Shown here piece by piece: positions 37,061 through 45,888 of a stretch of DNA of 64,000 nucleotides. Both the position numbers and the translations under genes were made by a program. The first letter of the stretch is position 1. Each line of letters opens with the position of its first letter. The notes under the pieces were generated by a model. It was not told the origin of the DNA, did no database searches, and was given only the letters and a program-made list of their open reading frames with translations. Source of the DNA: Mycolicibacterium aurum (GTDB taxonomy: Bacteria > Actinomycetota > Actinomycetes > Mycobacteriales > Mycobacteriaceae); NCBI RefSeq assembly GCF_900637195.1, contig NZ_LR134356.1:1-64000 (forward strand), in the 5' to 3' direction.

Positions 37061-37482
37061 GGGATTACGACCTGATTCAGCAGGCGGGACGAGTTCTGCG
37101 CGCTGCGCCCGAACCTGGGTGGGCCGCGGTCGAAGCGCGGGTGATCGCCGCGGTCCGGGCTACGCCGCGCGGCGGCTGGCCGCTGGCGGTCGTCGATCCT
37201 GACCCCGACGGATCGCGGGGCGTGATCCGGGTGAGCGATCTTGTGGTCACGACGTTGTTGAGCCACGCTCTCCGCGACGATCCGGACTATATCGCCACCG
37301 ACATCAGAGCCACGTCCGATGATGGTGTTCTGCAACGCGTTTCGGTGGACGTGAGCTGTCGCTACCTGGCCGACGTCAACGCAGTCTCCGAGCGGGTGCA
37401 TAGTCTGTGCCGCGCTGTGCTCGACGAGGTCATCGGTTCCGATGTCGAGGTCGCCGTCGCGGTCACCGACGTGCACCGCTGA
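37051..37482 (+). CDS. Asp23/Gls24-like protein coupled to the sigma factor
   Basis: A 143-residue protein that starts inside the sigma gene (10-base overlap). It has an N-terminal helical part and a C-terminal Asp23-type domain (VVTTLLSHALRDDPDYIATDIRAT, RVSVDVSCRYLADVNAVSERVHSL, GSDVEVAVAVTDVHR). The two cysteines in this domain are not conserved in its cluster relatives. It could serve as a sensor or as a sigma-linked partner; this is inference from the overlap. Confidence 0.75.
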   Translation: MAIGDYDLIQQAGRVLRAAPEPGWAAVEARVIAAVRATPRGGWPLAVVDPDPDGSRGVIRVSDLVVTTLLSHALRDDPDYIATDIRATSDDGVLQRVSVDVSCRYLADVNAVSERVHSLCRAVLDEVIGSDVEVAVAVTDVHR

Positions 37483-37514
37483 TCAACCGCCGGGCGCCCG
37501 GTTAGTCTGCTCGG

Positions 37515-37784
37515 GTGGGAAGTGAGCGTGTTCCCGGTGGCGTGGTCCACACGCTGCCGGCGGATCTACGGACGGCGCTGGTCGGCAATGCCGCCGCGCT
37601 GGCCGCCTGGAAAGACATCACCCCGTTGGCGCGCAACGAATTCATCTGCTGGGTCGAGGACGCCAAACAGGACAAGACCCGGGAGCGACGCATCCGCCGC
37701 ACCCAGGAAGAGCTGGAAGAGGGCCAGCGGCGGCCATGCTGCTGGCCGGGCTGCAAGCACCGCGAGCGGACAGGGAAGGCCTGA
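37515..37784 (+). CDS. YdeI/OmpD-associated family protein
   Basis: An 89-residue protein with the family pattern LRTALVGNAAALAAWKDITPLARNEFICWVEDAKQDKTRERRIRRTQEEL, ending CCWPGCKHRERTGKA. Starts at GTG 37515. Family members are small and widespread; some are annotated as bacteriocin-protection proteins, but no function can be assigned here. It converges on the ChaB gene with no gap. Confidence 0.78.
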   Translation: MGSERVPGGVVHTLPADLRTALVGNAAALAAWKDITPLARNEFICWVEDAKQDKTRERRIRRTQEELEEGQRRPCCWPGCKHRERTGKA

Positions 37785-38204
37785 CTACGACCCGTCGCGG
37801 GTGGCCCGCCTGTTGGCTTTCATGATCGCCTCGACGAGTTCGTCTTTGGTCATCGTCGATCGGCCCGAGATGTCGAGGCGGCGGGCGATGTCGGTGAGGT
37901 GCTTCTTGCTGGCGTTGGCGTTCACGCCTTCGGCGCTGTCACCGCTGGGGTTCGGACCCCCGCTCTCGGCACGCTCGTCCGACGGACCGCGCTGGGGCTT
38001 CTCCTCCCAATGGTCGCCGACCTTCTCATAGCTGTGTTTGAGCGCGTTGTAGGCGGTGCGGTGCGCGCGCTCGCCTTCGCCGTACTGCTCGGCGGCGGCA
38101 TCATGGGTTTTGGCGAAGGTTCGCTGCGCCTTCGCATCCGACTTCTTCAAGGTGCTGGGCAACTCGCTCTTCTTCGCGTCGCCGGACTTCGTGAGCTTCG
38201 CCAT
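37785..38204 (-). CDS. ChaB family protein
   Basis: A 139-residue protein from ATG 38204 (MAKLTKSGDAKKSELPSTLK), preceded by AGGAAGC. The ChaB domain covers residues 9-75 (LKKSDAKAQRTFAKTHDAAAEQY, ERAHRTAYNALKHSYEKVGDHWE). The C-terminal 40 residues resemble a Rho N-terminal or SAP-type nucleic-acid-binding motif (SKKHLTDIARRLDISGRSTMTKDELVEAIMKANRR). This fusion is a known actinobacterial form; the role is not settled. Confidence 0.85.
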   Translation of the reverse strand: MAKLTKSGDAKKSELPSTLKKSDAKAQRTFAKTHDAAAEQYGEGERAHRTAYNALKHSYEKVGDHWEEKPQRGPSDERAESGGPNPSGDSAEGVNANASKKHLTDIARRLDISGRSTMTKDELVEAIMKANRRATRDGS

Positions 38205-38266
38205 CGGCTTCCTTTCCCCAAGGTGTGCATCGGGAATACCCACAGCGACGCCGCCGACACGTGGTG

Positions 38267-39658
38267 TCACAGCGCACCGAGCAGTTGGTTGAACGCCTCC
38301 GTCATCGAGGGATGGGTGTAGATCGCGTCGCGCAGCTGCGATGCGGTGATCCGGTGTCGCATCGCGAGCGCCACCGTGTTGATGACTTCGTGGGAGTCGT
38401 AGGACAGCAGGGCCGCGCCGAGGATCTCGTCGGTGTCGGCGTCCACCACGACCTTCATCAGCCCGGCGGTGTCATCGACGATCCTGGCGCGGGGCACCGT
38501 GGCCATGTCGGCGACCCGCATCGTCGCGGTGCGCACCGACCGTCCGGAGGCGAGCGCCTCCCGTTCGGTCGTCCCGACGCGGGACAGCGGTGGGGTGAGG
38601 AACAGCGTGTACGGGATCGCCACGCGATCGGCGGTGGACCGGGCCCCGCTGCCGGTGAGCTGGTCGAGCACGATCCGGTAGTCGTCGAGCGAGACGTAGG
38701 TGAACTGCGGGCCGCCGTTGACGTCCCCGACGGCGAAGATGTGCGGCACCGCGGTGCGCAGGTGCTCATCGACGGCGACCGCGCCGGTATCGGTTGTCTG
38801 CACGCCGGCACGGTCCAGCGACAGCCGGGACGTGACGGGTTGCCGCCCGAGGGCCACCAGGATGGTGTCGGCGACCGCGACCGCGGAACCCTCCCCGATC
38901 CGGTAGTGCACGGAACTCGTTCCGTCGTCGTGATTTTCGACGTGATCGATGGTTGCCGAGGTGACGAGGTGCACGCCGGCGCCGGTAATGATGTCGCGCG
39001 CGGCGTCGGCGACGTCGGAATCCTCTCGGCCGAGGATGGTCGGCTTGCGTTCGAGGATGGTCACGTGGGCGCCGTAGGCGGCATGCATCGCCGCGAACTC
39101 GAGGCCGATGTAGCCTCCGCCCAGAACCACCAGCCGCTGCGGCAGGTCGGGTTCGGTCAGCAGCTCAGTGCTGGTCACCACGTTGCGTGCCTCGCTGAGC
39201 CCGGGAATGTCGGGGATGACGGGCTCCGAACCCGTGCCGATCACGATGTAGCGGCCGGACACCGTGACGGTGCCGCCGTCGACGGGGCGAACCTCGATGG
39301 TGTGCTCGTCGATGAAGCTCGCCTCACCGGTGAGAACCGTCGCGGTGCCCAGCGTCTGCAGCATGGCCAGGTTGGTGGCGCGCAACCCCGCGGTCAGGCG
39401 CGCAGTGGAGTTGACTGCCTGCCGATAGGTGTCGCGGTGCGGGAGTCCGGGGGCGAGGTGCTCTGACCGGTGGATCATGGCCTTGGTGGGGACGCAGCCG
39501 ATGTTGATGCAGGTGCCGCCGTACATCGACGGTGAACGTTCGACCATCACGACGTGCCATCCCTGCTTGGCCAGGGCGGCCGCCAAGGTCTTGCCGCCCT
39601 TGCCGTAACCGATCACCACGAGATCGGCGGCGATGTCCGCCGGCGTACCTGCACTCAT
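38267..39658 (-). CDS. FAD-dependent pyridine nucleotide-disulfide oxidoreductase (RclA/MerA-like)
   Basis: A 463-residue flavoprotein. The FAD loop is VVIGYGKGGKTLAAAL (residues 14-29), the redox-active disulfide is CINIGC (residues 51-56) within GGTCINIGCVPTKAM, the NAD(P) loop is VVLGGGYIGLEFAAM, and the second FAD motif is HIFAVGDVNGG. The C-terminal dimerisation domain ends HPSMTEAF, where lipoamide dehydrogenases have the HPTxSE catalytic His-Glu. Overall it looks most like RclA-type copper or hypochlorite-responsive reductases. AGGAGAAG precedes ATG 39658. Confidence 0.88.
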   Translation of the reverse strand: MSAGTPADIAADLVVIGYGKGGKTLAAALAKQGWHVVMVERSPSMYGGTCINIGCVPTKAMIHRSEHLAPGLPHRDTYRQAVNSTARLTAGLRATNLAMLQTLGTATVLTGEASFIDEHTIEVRPVDGGTVTVSGRYIVIGTGSEPVIPDIPGLSEARNVVTSTELLTEPDLPQRLVVLGGGYIGLEFAAMHAAYGAHVTILERKPTILGREDSDVADAARDIITGAGVHLVTSATIDHVENHDDGTSSVHYRIGEGSAVAVADTILVALGRQPVTSRLSLDRAGVQTTDTGAVAVDEHLRTAVPHIFAVGDVNGGPQFTYVSLDDYRIVLDQLTGSGARSTADRVAIPYTLFLTPPLSRVGTTEREALASGRSVRTATMRVADMATVPRARIVDDTAGLMKVVVDADTDEILGAALLSYDSHEVINTVALAMRHRITASQLRDAIYTHPSMTEAFNQLLGAL

Positions 39659-39733
39659 GAGACTTCTCCTCGTTCGGCGAGCCGTGTCGCGAACCACAAC
39701 GCGTGCTGCGGTGGTTCCCATCTCAGATGGCGG

Positions 39734-41074
39734 TCAGCCGGGCGATGTCGCCGGGGGGTGTGCCGGGCGCGGTGCGCGCACCGACACGGACAGCAACGCG
39801 GCGACCCCACACAGCCCCGCCGCGAGGTAGAACGCCGCGTCGTAGTTGCCCTGCAGGTCGCGCAGCCACCCGGCCCCGGCCGCGGCCACCGCTGCGCCGA
39901 GCTGGTGTGCGGCGAACACCCAGCCGAACACGATCGGCGTCCGTTCACCGAAGTAGTTGCGGCACAGCGCGATCGTGGGCGGCACGGTGGCCACCCAGTC
40001 GAGCCCGTAGAAGATGATGAACACCCACGTACTGGGCTCGGCCTGCGGGGAAAGCAGCGCCGGCAGGGCGACCAGGGAGAGTCCGCGGCCGGTGTAATAG
40101 ATGACCAGAAGCAGCCGCGGGTCCACGCGGTCGGTGAGCCAGCCGGAGAAGACGGTCCCGGCCACGTCGAGGACGCCGACGACGGCGAGCAGCCCGGCGG
40201 CCACGGTCGTCGGCATGCCGTGATCGTTGGCCGCCGGGATGAAGTGGGTGCCGATGAGGCCGTTGGTCGTCATGCCGCAGATCGCGAAGCTGCCGGCCAG
40301 CAACCAGAAGGCGGGCACCCGGGCGCCCAGCAGGAGGCCGGAGAAGGCCGCGGCGAAACTGCTCCCCGGCGGCCGGGGCGCCGGACCGGTGTCGACCGCC
40401 GGATCCTGACCGTAGCGGCCAAGCCCCTTGTCCCGTGGCCAGTTCCGCATCAACAGCAGCACGGGTGGGACCACCGCCAGTGCGGCGGCGGCCACCAGCA
40501 GCGACGCCCACCGCCAACCGTGATCGGTGGTCACGGCGGCCACCACCGGCAGGAAGATCAGCTGGCCGGTGGCGCTGGCTGCGGTGAGCACGCCGGTCAC
40601 CAGCCCGCGATGGGCGTCGAACCAGCGGGTCGCGATCGTCGCGACGAAGCCCATCGAGATCGCGCCGGTACCCGCACCCACGAGCACACCCCACAGCAGC
40701 ACCAGCTGCCAGCTAGCGGTCATGGTGACGCTGAGTGCGCTGCCGGCCGCGATCATGCCGAGGGCCGCGGTGAGCACCGGGCGGATGCCGAAGCGATCCA
40801 TCAGGGCGGCGGCGAACGGCGCGGTCAACCCGAACAGTGTCATGTTCACCGACATCGCGAGGCCGACTGTGCCGTGGGACCAGCCGAACTCGTGGTGCAG
40901 CGGGTTCATCATCACGCCGGGCACGGACCGGAAGCCGGCGGCGCCGAGGAGCGCGACGAAGCTGACTGCGGCCACCACCCAGGCCCAGTGCAGCCGGACG
41001 GCGTTGCGCGGAGAGCGCGCGGTCACGGTCACCGCTCGACTATGGCGCGGGATCAGTTCCACGGCCAGTGGCAA
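39734..41074 (-). CDS. Major facilitator superfamily transporter
   Basis: About twelve membrane helices in 446 residues. The loop 2-3 motif MDRFGIRPVL and the corresponding C-half SGWLTDRVDPRLL identify an MFS carrier, closest in feel to monocarboxylate or oxalate/formate-type transporters. The start is uncertain: TTG 41074 gives the longest frame, GTG 41062 and two later GTG codons are alternatives and none has a clear ribosome site. It is divergent from the GlxA-like regulator 39 bases away, which may control it. Confidence 0.87.
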   Translation of the reverse strand: MPLAVELIPRHSRAVTVTARSPRNAVRLHWAWVVAAVSFVALLGAAGFRSVPGVMMNPLHHEFGWSHGTVGLAMSVNMTLFGLTAPFAAALMDRFGIRPVLTAALGMIAAGSALSVTMTASWQLVLLWGVLVGAGTGAISMGFVATIATRWFDAHRGLVTGVLTAASATGQLIFLPVVAAVTTDHGWRWASLLVAAAALAVVPPVLLLMRNWPRDKGLGRYGQDPAVDTGPAPRPPGSSFAAAFSGLLLGARVPAFWLLAGSFAICGMTTNGLIGTHFIPAANDHGMPTTVAAGLLAVVGVLDVAGTVFSGWLTDRVDPRLLLVIYYTGRGLSLVALPALLSPQAEPSTWVFIIFYGLDWVATVPPTIALCRNYFGERTPIVFGWVFAAHQLGAAVAAAGAGWLRDLQGNYDAAFYLAAGLCGVAALLSVSVRAPRPAHPPATSPG

Positions 41075-41113
41075 GACTGCCGATATTCATCAAAAACGTG
41101 CCACCATGGTGGG

Positions 41114-42091
41114 ATGTCGCCGGCCCCCCGCCCGCACCGCGTCGCGGTGCTGCTGCTCGAACCCGTCATCGGGTTCGACGCGGTCATCGCGCCGACGCTG
41201 TTCGGTGCGGCCACCGGCGCCGGAGGAGAGCCGCTCTATGACGTCGTCACCTGTGGCCTGACTGCGGGGCCCGTGCCGGCGAACACCGGGTTCGCGATCG
41301 TCCCCACGGCGGGGGTGGAGGCACTGGCCACCGCGGACACTGTGGTGGTCCCCGGCACCAGGTATCACCCGGCCCGGGTGGAGGGGCGGTTGGACGCCGA
41401 GGTCGCCGCGGCGCTCGAGTCCATCCCGTCCACCGCGCGCGTCGTCTCGATCTGCACGGGCGCCTTCGTACTGGCCGCCGCCGGCCTGCTCGACGGCCGC
41501 CCGGCGACCACCCATTGGCAGCATGCCGGCACCCTCCGGTCGTTGTACCCGCGTGTGCTCCTCGACGAGAACGTGTTGTTCGTCGATGACGGCGACGTCC
41601 TCACCTCCGCGGGGCTGGCCGCGGGTATTGATCTGTGCCTGCACATGATTCGCCGCGACCACGGGACCCAGGTGGCCAACGCGGTGGCCCGATACTGCGT
41701 GGTGCCGCCGTGGCGAGAGGGCGGCCAGGCGCAGTTCATCGAACGCCATCTGCCTGCACAGGATTTCGCATCGACGGCGGCGACTCGAAGTTGGGCGTGT
41801 GCGAACCTGGCCGAGCAGCTGACCATCCGGCAGCTAGCGCAGCACGCGGGGATGAGCCCCCGCACGTTCATCCGGCGCTTCCGCGAGGAGACCGGTCAGC
41901 CGCCCGGGGAGTGGGTGCGTAGCCGCCGGATCGACCGCGCCCGCGAACTGCTGGAGGGCCGCGAGTTCAGTGTCGACGAGGTGGCCCGGATGTCCGGCCT
42001 GGGCTCCGGCGGCAATCTGCGTCACCACCTGCGGCGCGGGCTCGGCATGTCGCCGTCGAGTTATCGGAAGGTGTTCGCGGGCGCGGAGTGA
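41114..42091 (+). CDS. GlxA family AraC-type transcriptional regulator
   Basis: A 325-residue regulator with an N-terminal DJ-1/PfpI-like domain (LLEPVIGFDAVIAPTLFGAA, TVVVPGTRYHP, RVVSICTGAFVLAAAGLLDG with a nucleophile-elbow cysteine). A C-terminal AraC double helix-turn-helix follows (LTIRQLAQHAGMSPRTFIRRFREETGQPPGEWV and FSVDEVARMSGLGSGGNLRHHL). The frame is open far upstream but that part is antisense to the MFS gene; ATG 41114 gives the family-length protein. Probably regulates the divergent transporter. Confidence 0.9.
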   Translation: MSPAPRPHRVAVLLLEPVIGFDAVIAPTLFGAATGAGGEPLYDVVTCGLTAGPVPANTGFAIVPTAGVEALATADTVVVPGTRYHPARVEGRLDAEVAAALESIPSTARVVSICTGAFVLAAAGLLDGRPATTHWQHAGTLRSLYPRVLLDENVLFVDDGDVLTSAGLAAGIDLCLHMIRRDHGTQVANAVARYCVVPPWREGGQAQFIERHLPAQDFASTAATRSWACANLAEQLTIRQLAQHAGMSPRTFIRRFREETGQPPGEWVRSRRIDRARELLEGREFSVDEVARMSGLGSGGNLRHHLRRGLGMSPSSYRKVFAGAE

Positions 42092-42161
42092 GTGCCTGCG
42101 GCGTGCGCACCAGTCATGATGGTCAGAGCCGGCCGCACCGCCGGTGTGATGGGGGAGACGC

Positions 42162-43043
42162 ATGACGGACCGGGTGGTCTCGGCGGTCGGTCTTCTGCTC
42201 ATCGCCGTCGTGGGACGCGATGTCTTTCACACGCTGTTCCACCCCATCGGCCACGGCATCATCGCGCCGGTCGTGCTGAAGTTCGTCTGGTGGCTGCTGC
42301 GCGGGTTTCGCGCCGATCGCCGGATCGCGTCGTTGACCGGCCCGCTCGGACTGGCCCTCGTGGTGCTGACCTGGGGCGCGATCGCCGTCGTCGGCTGGGC
42401 GATGCTGTACCTGGCGCAAATGCCCGAAGCATTCGCCTACGGCTCGGAACTGGACCCGGCAACGCGAAGTGACGCGTTCGATGCGCTCTACCTGTCCTTG
42501 GTCACCGTGGGCACGCTCGGGTTCGGGGACATCGTTCCCACCTCGTCGTTCCTGCGGATCATGGTTCCGCTGGAGGCTCTGTTCGGCTTCATGCTGCTCA
42601 CCGCGGCGGTGTCCTGGGTTCTGCAGATATTCCCCGCACTGCAGCGCAGACGCGTGCTGGCACTGCAACTCTCAACACTGCGCGAGGCACGCTCGAGTCA
42701 ACCGGACCTCGGGATCGACAGCGTCCCCGTCGGCGTCCTCACCGGGCTTGCCGCGGCAATCGTGGAGGCGCGCAACGACTTCACCCAGTACGGCGCCACC
42801 TACTACTTCCGTGACCTCGAAGCGGATGCGTCACTTGCGGCATCGCTGCAGTATGCGGCCGCGCTCGCGGCGGAAGCCCGCAGCAGTGCACAACCGCAGA
42901 CGCGGCTGGCCGGGGCGCTGATCACCACTGCCGTCGACAGCCTCGCTGCTCTGCTCCGCCAGGAGTTCCTCCGGTTCGACGGGGACACCGAGGCCGTCAT
43001 CAGGGCCTACGCGTCCGATCATCGACACACCGATCCACCGTGA
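42162..43043 (+). CDS. Two-transmembrane-helix ion channel family protein
   Basis: A 293-residue membrane protein with hydrophobic helices near residues 5-25, 55-80 and 120-150. A pore loop (LYLSLVTVGTLGFGDIVPTSSFLRI, about residues 106-130) lies before the last helix. The filter reads TLGFGD rather than the canonical TVGYGD of K+ channels, so ion selectivity is uncertain. The C-terminal 140 residues are cytoplasmic and helical without a recognisable RCK domain. Similar proteins are annotated as two pore domain potassium channel family in mycobacteria. Confidence 0.83.
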   Translation: MTDRVVSAVGLLLIAVVGRDVFHTLFHPIGHGIIAPVVLKFVWWLLRGFRADRRIASLTGPLGLALVVLTWGAIAVVGWAMLYLAQMPEAFAYGSELDPATRSDAFDALYLSLVTVGTLGFGDIVPTSSFLRIMVPLEALFGFMLLTAAVSWVLQIFPALQRRRVLALQLSTLREARSSQPDLGIDSVPVGVLTGLAAAIVEARNDFTQYGATYYFRDLEADASLAASLQYAAALAAEARSSAQPQTRLAGALITTAVDSLAALLRQEFLRFDGDTEAVIRAYASDHRHTDPP

Positions 43044-43055
43044 CGGCGGCGATGG

Positions 43056-43853
43056 TCAGCGCAGCGCCGCGCGTCCCCTGATCCGGCCGAGCACCATCAG
43101 CGAGATCAGTGTCACCGCCAGCAGCAGCGTGGTGCTGGCGGCGGCCTGGAACACCTGACCCCGGTCGGTCAGCCCGAAGATGGTCACCGGCAACGTCTTC
43201 CAGGTGGCCGGGTACACCATCACGGTGGCCCCGAGTTCGCCCATGGACAGGGCCACCGCCAGGCCCGCCGCCGCGCCGAGGGCAGGCGCCAGCAGCGGCA
43301 ACGTGATCCGGAGCAGCACCCGCGCCGAGCCGGCGCCCAGCGACTCGGCGGCCTGGCGATACGCGGGGTCGAGCCGATCCAGTGCCGCGGACACGGCGCT
43401 GAAGGCAAACGCCAGCACCAGGGCGGCGTGGGCGAGGATCACGATCCACCGAGTTCCACCCAGTAGCAACGGTTGCGAGTTGAAGGCGATCAGCAGACCG
43501 AGACCGATGGCCACCGAGGGCACCGCGATGGGCAGGTGGAATACCGCATCGGTGGCACGTCGCAGCCAGTCGGGTGCCTCGCGGGCGGCGAGTGCGGCCC
43601 ACGTCCCGACCACCAGGGCGAAGCCGCCGGACAGGAACGCGGTCTGCAAGCTCACCGACAGACTGGCCAGGTCCTCGCCGGACAGCGCCTCCCCGAACCG
43701 GGCGAAGCCGAGGTTGGACGGCAGCGGTCCGGTCCAGTTTCCGGCGAGCCCTGCGAGCAGCACGGTGCCGAGTGGGAGTACGAACACCACGAGCACGACG
43801 ACGGCGAAGACGGTGAGGACCGCTGCTCTACTTCGGGGGCTCCACAGCAGCAT
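43056..43853 (-). CDS. phnV: 2-aminoethylphosphonate-type ABC transporter permease
   Basis: Inner-membrane permease of 265 residues with six hydrophobic helices and the EAA-type cytoplasmic loop YRQAAESLGAGSARVLLRITLPLL that contacts the ATPase. The partner permease overlaps it by 26 bases. Assignment to aminoethylphosphonate uptake rests on the cluster (binding protein, HAD phosphonatase-like enzyme, HD protein, PhnF-like regulator) rather than on the permease itself. Confidence 0.82.
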   Translation of the reverse strand: MLLWSPRSRAAVLTVFAVVVLVVFVLPLGTVLLAGLAGNWTGPLPSNLGFARFGEALSGEDLASLSVSLQTAFLSGGFALVVGTWAALAAREAPDWLRRATDAVFHLPIAVPSVAIGLGLLIAFNSQPLLLGGTRWIVILAHAALVLAFAFSAVSAALDRLDPAYRQAAESLGAGSARVLLRITLPLLAPALGAAAGLAVALSMGELGATVMVYPATWKTLPVTIFGLTDRGQVFQAAASTTLLLAVTLISLMVLGRIRGRAALR

Positions 43854-44721
43854 CGCCCACCTCCCTTCGGGTCGTGAGCCGGGCGAAGACCACCCGGTAC
43901 AGGCCGTACAGGGTCAGCGAGAGCAGCACCTGGACGGTCGCGATCACCGCGGCGCCGGGCAGGTCGAAGGTGACGATGCCGCGGGTGTAGATCAGCACCG
44001 GGAGCGTCATCACTCCCTTGGCGCCGGTGAACAGCACGATGCCGAATTCGTTGAGCGTCAACAGCAGAACGAGGCTGCCGCCCGCGGCAAGGGCGGGCCA
44101 GGCCTCGGGCATGACGACGGTGCGCAGCACTGTCCAGGGTGACGCGCCCAGGCTGGCGGCTACGTCGAGTTGGGCACGGGGGATCAGGGAGAACGCCGCC
44201 AGGAGCGGGCGCACCACGAACGGCGTGAAGAACGTGATCTCCGCGGTGATGACACCTGCCGGCGTGTAGAGGAAGTCCAGCATGGGCGACGAGGAGCCGG
44301 TGACGGCCGAGATCGCGGCGTTGACTGCTCCTGCGCTGCCGTACAGGAACGTGAAGGCCAGCGTGATGAGGAACGACGGCAGTGCGAGCACGGTGTCGAT
44401 CAGCCGCCCCACCACCGTCGAGCCGGGGAACGGCACGAAGGCGAGCACGATGGCCAGGAACGTCCCGAGCACCAGGCAGCCGAGGGTCGAGGTGGCGGCG
44501 ATCGCCACGGTGCGCCACAGCGCATCACGAAACACCGCTGAGCCGAGTACCTCACCCCACGAGCCGTCGGCCGAGGACTCCCAGAACACCCGCAGCAGCG
44601 GGTAGAGCACGACGAGGAGCACGAGGAGCAGCGGCGGCAGGACCCACAGCCAGGCTGTGGACCGCGGAGGGGCAGGCGTCGGCGGGGGGGTGGTGTCGGG
44701 CCGGTCGAGAACGCTGGTCAT
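43828..44721 (-). CDS. phnU: 2-aminoethylphosphonate-type ABC transporter permease
   Basis: Second permease, 297 residues from ATG 44721, whose start overlaps the ATPase stop by four bases. It has six membrane helices (LWVLPPLLLVLLVVLYPLL and five others) and the EAA loop LDVAASLGASPWTVLRTVVMP. Together with phnV it forms the channel of the importer. Confidence 0.82.
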   Translation of the reverse strand: MTSVLDRPDTTPPPTPAPPRSTAWLWVLPPLLLVLLVVLYPLLRVFWESSADGSWGEVLGSAVFRDALWRTVAIAATSTLGCLVLGTFLAIVLAFVPFPGSTVVGRLIDTVLALPSFLITLAFTFLYGSAGAVNAAISAVTGSSSPMLDFLYTPAGVITAEITFFTPFVVRPLLAAFSLIPRAQLDVAASLGASPWTVLRTVVMPEAWPALAAGGSLVLLLTLNEFGIVLFTGAKGVMTLPVLIYTRGIVTFDLPGAAVIATVQVLLSLTLYGLYRVVFARLTTRREVGDAAVEPPK

Positions 44722-45887
44722 GCCGCGCTTCCCGGGGATACGAGGACCCCGGCCGGCTCGGGCAGACGCAGGCCGACGACGCTGCCGATCTCGAAGGGTG
44801 TGTGGCCCGGAACGTCGACGTCGACGAGCAGATCGGGCAGCGCCTCGACTGCGAGCACCAGGCGGGTCACCGCTCCACGCCAGACGGCGGCGTTGACTGT
44901 AGCCGGCAACGCGTCCCGTTCCCGCGTCGAGACCACCTGGAGGGCGTGCGGGCGCACGCACAGCAGCGCGGCCGAGCCGGGTGCCCAGTCGTCGTGACCG
45001 AAGGCGGGCTGCGGGGCATCGGCGTTGACGGTGCGGGAGCCGACGGTCACCAGTGCCGAGCTGCCGATCACGCGGCCGACCGTGCACGGCAGCAGATTTG
45101 CGCCGCCCAGGAACGCGGCGGTGAAGCTGGTGGGCGGGCGCTTCCACAGGTTCTCGGCGGTGTCGACGTCCATCAGCCGCGCGTTGTTCATCACCACGAT
45201 GCGATCGGCCAGCGCGAGCGCCTCGGCCTGATCATGGGTGACGTACAGCATCGCGGTGTCGGGCAGCGCCTCCTTGAGCCGCTGAAGCTCGGCCAGCATG
45301 GAGTGACGCAGCTGGGCGTCCAGCGCCGCCAGCGGCTCGTCGAGCAGCAGCACCGACGGACGGATCGCCAACGCGCGCGCGATCGCCACCCGTTGCTGCT
45401 GACCGCCGGACAGCTCGCGGGGCAGCCGCGTCTGGAACCCGGACATCCCGACCATGTCGAGCACTTCGTGGACGCGGGGCGCGATCTCGTGACGGGCCAC
45501 CCGCTGCGCGTGCAGACCGAAGGCTACGTTGCCCGCCACCGACATGTGCGGGAAGAGGGCGTAGGACTGCAGGACCACTCCGATGCCGCGGCGCGCAGGC
45601 GGCAGATCGGTGACGTCGCGGCCGCCGAGCCGCACCGACCCTGAGGTGGGACGGACGAACCCGGCCAGTGCGTTGAGCGCCGTCGACTTGCCGGATCCGC
45701 TGGGACCGAGCAACGCGACCGTCTCGCCCGCCGCCACCCGCAGGTTGAAGTCCACCAGGGCGTGGGTCGTCTTCTTGCCGCGCCCGTAGGACACCCCCAC
45801 CCGGTCGAAAAGGATTGCGGGGGTGCCCGGCTCGGCCGTGATGGGCTGCAGCCGCGCAGCGGCGGGACTGACGCGCGTCTGGGCCAT
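44718..45887 (-). CDS. phnT: ABC transporter ATP-binding protein, aminoethylphosphonate-type
   Basis: A 389-residue ATPase with Walker A LLGPSGSGKST (near residue 60), Q-loop VLQSYALFPHM, signature LSGGQQQRVAIARAL and Walker B VLLLDEPLAALD. A C-terminal TOBE-like regulatory domain begins near residue 270. ATG 45887 is used because it follows the binding-protein stop by one base; upstream frame is shadow of that gene. Energises the PhnU/PhnV permease pair. Confidence 0.88.
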   Translation of the reverse strand: MAQTRVSPAAARLQPITAEPGTPAILFDRVGVSYGRGKKTTHALVDFNLRVAAGETVALLGPSGSGKSTALNALAGFVRPTSGSVRLGGRDVTDLPPARRGIGVVLQSYALFPHMSVAGNVAFGLHAQRVARHEIAPRVHEVLDMVGMSGFQTRLPRELSGGQQQRVAIARALAIRPSVLLLDEPLAALDAQLRHSMLAELQRLKEALPDTAMLYVTHDQAEALALADRIVVMNNARLMDVDTAENLWKRPPTSFTAAFLGGANLLPCTVGRVIGSSALVTVGSRTVNADAPQPAFGHDDWAPGSAALLCVRPHALQVVSTRERDALPATVNAAVWRGAVTRLVLAVEALPDLLVDVDVPGHTPFEIGSVVGLRLPEPAGVLVSPGSAA

Positions 45888-45888
45888 G

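Noticed and set aside
39554..41113. Long upstream extension of the GlxA-like frame
   Set aside because: It is antisense to the MFS gene and low-complexity; the true start is ATG 41114.
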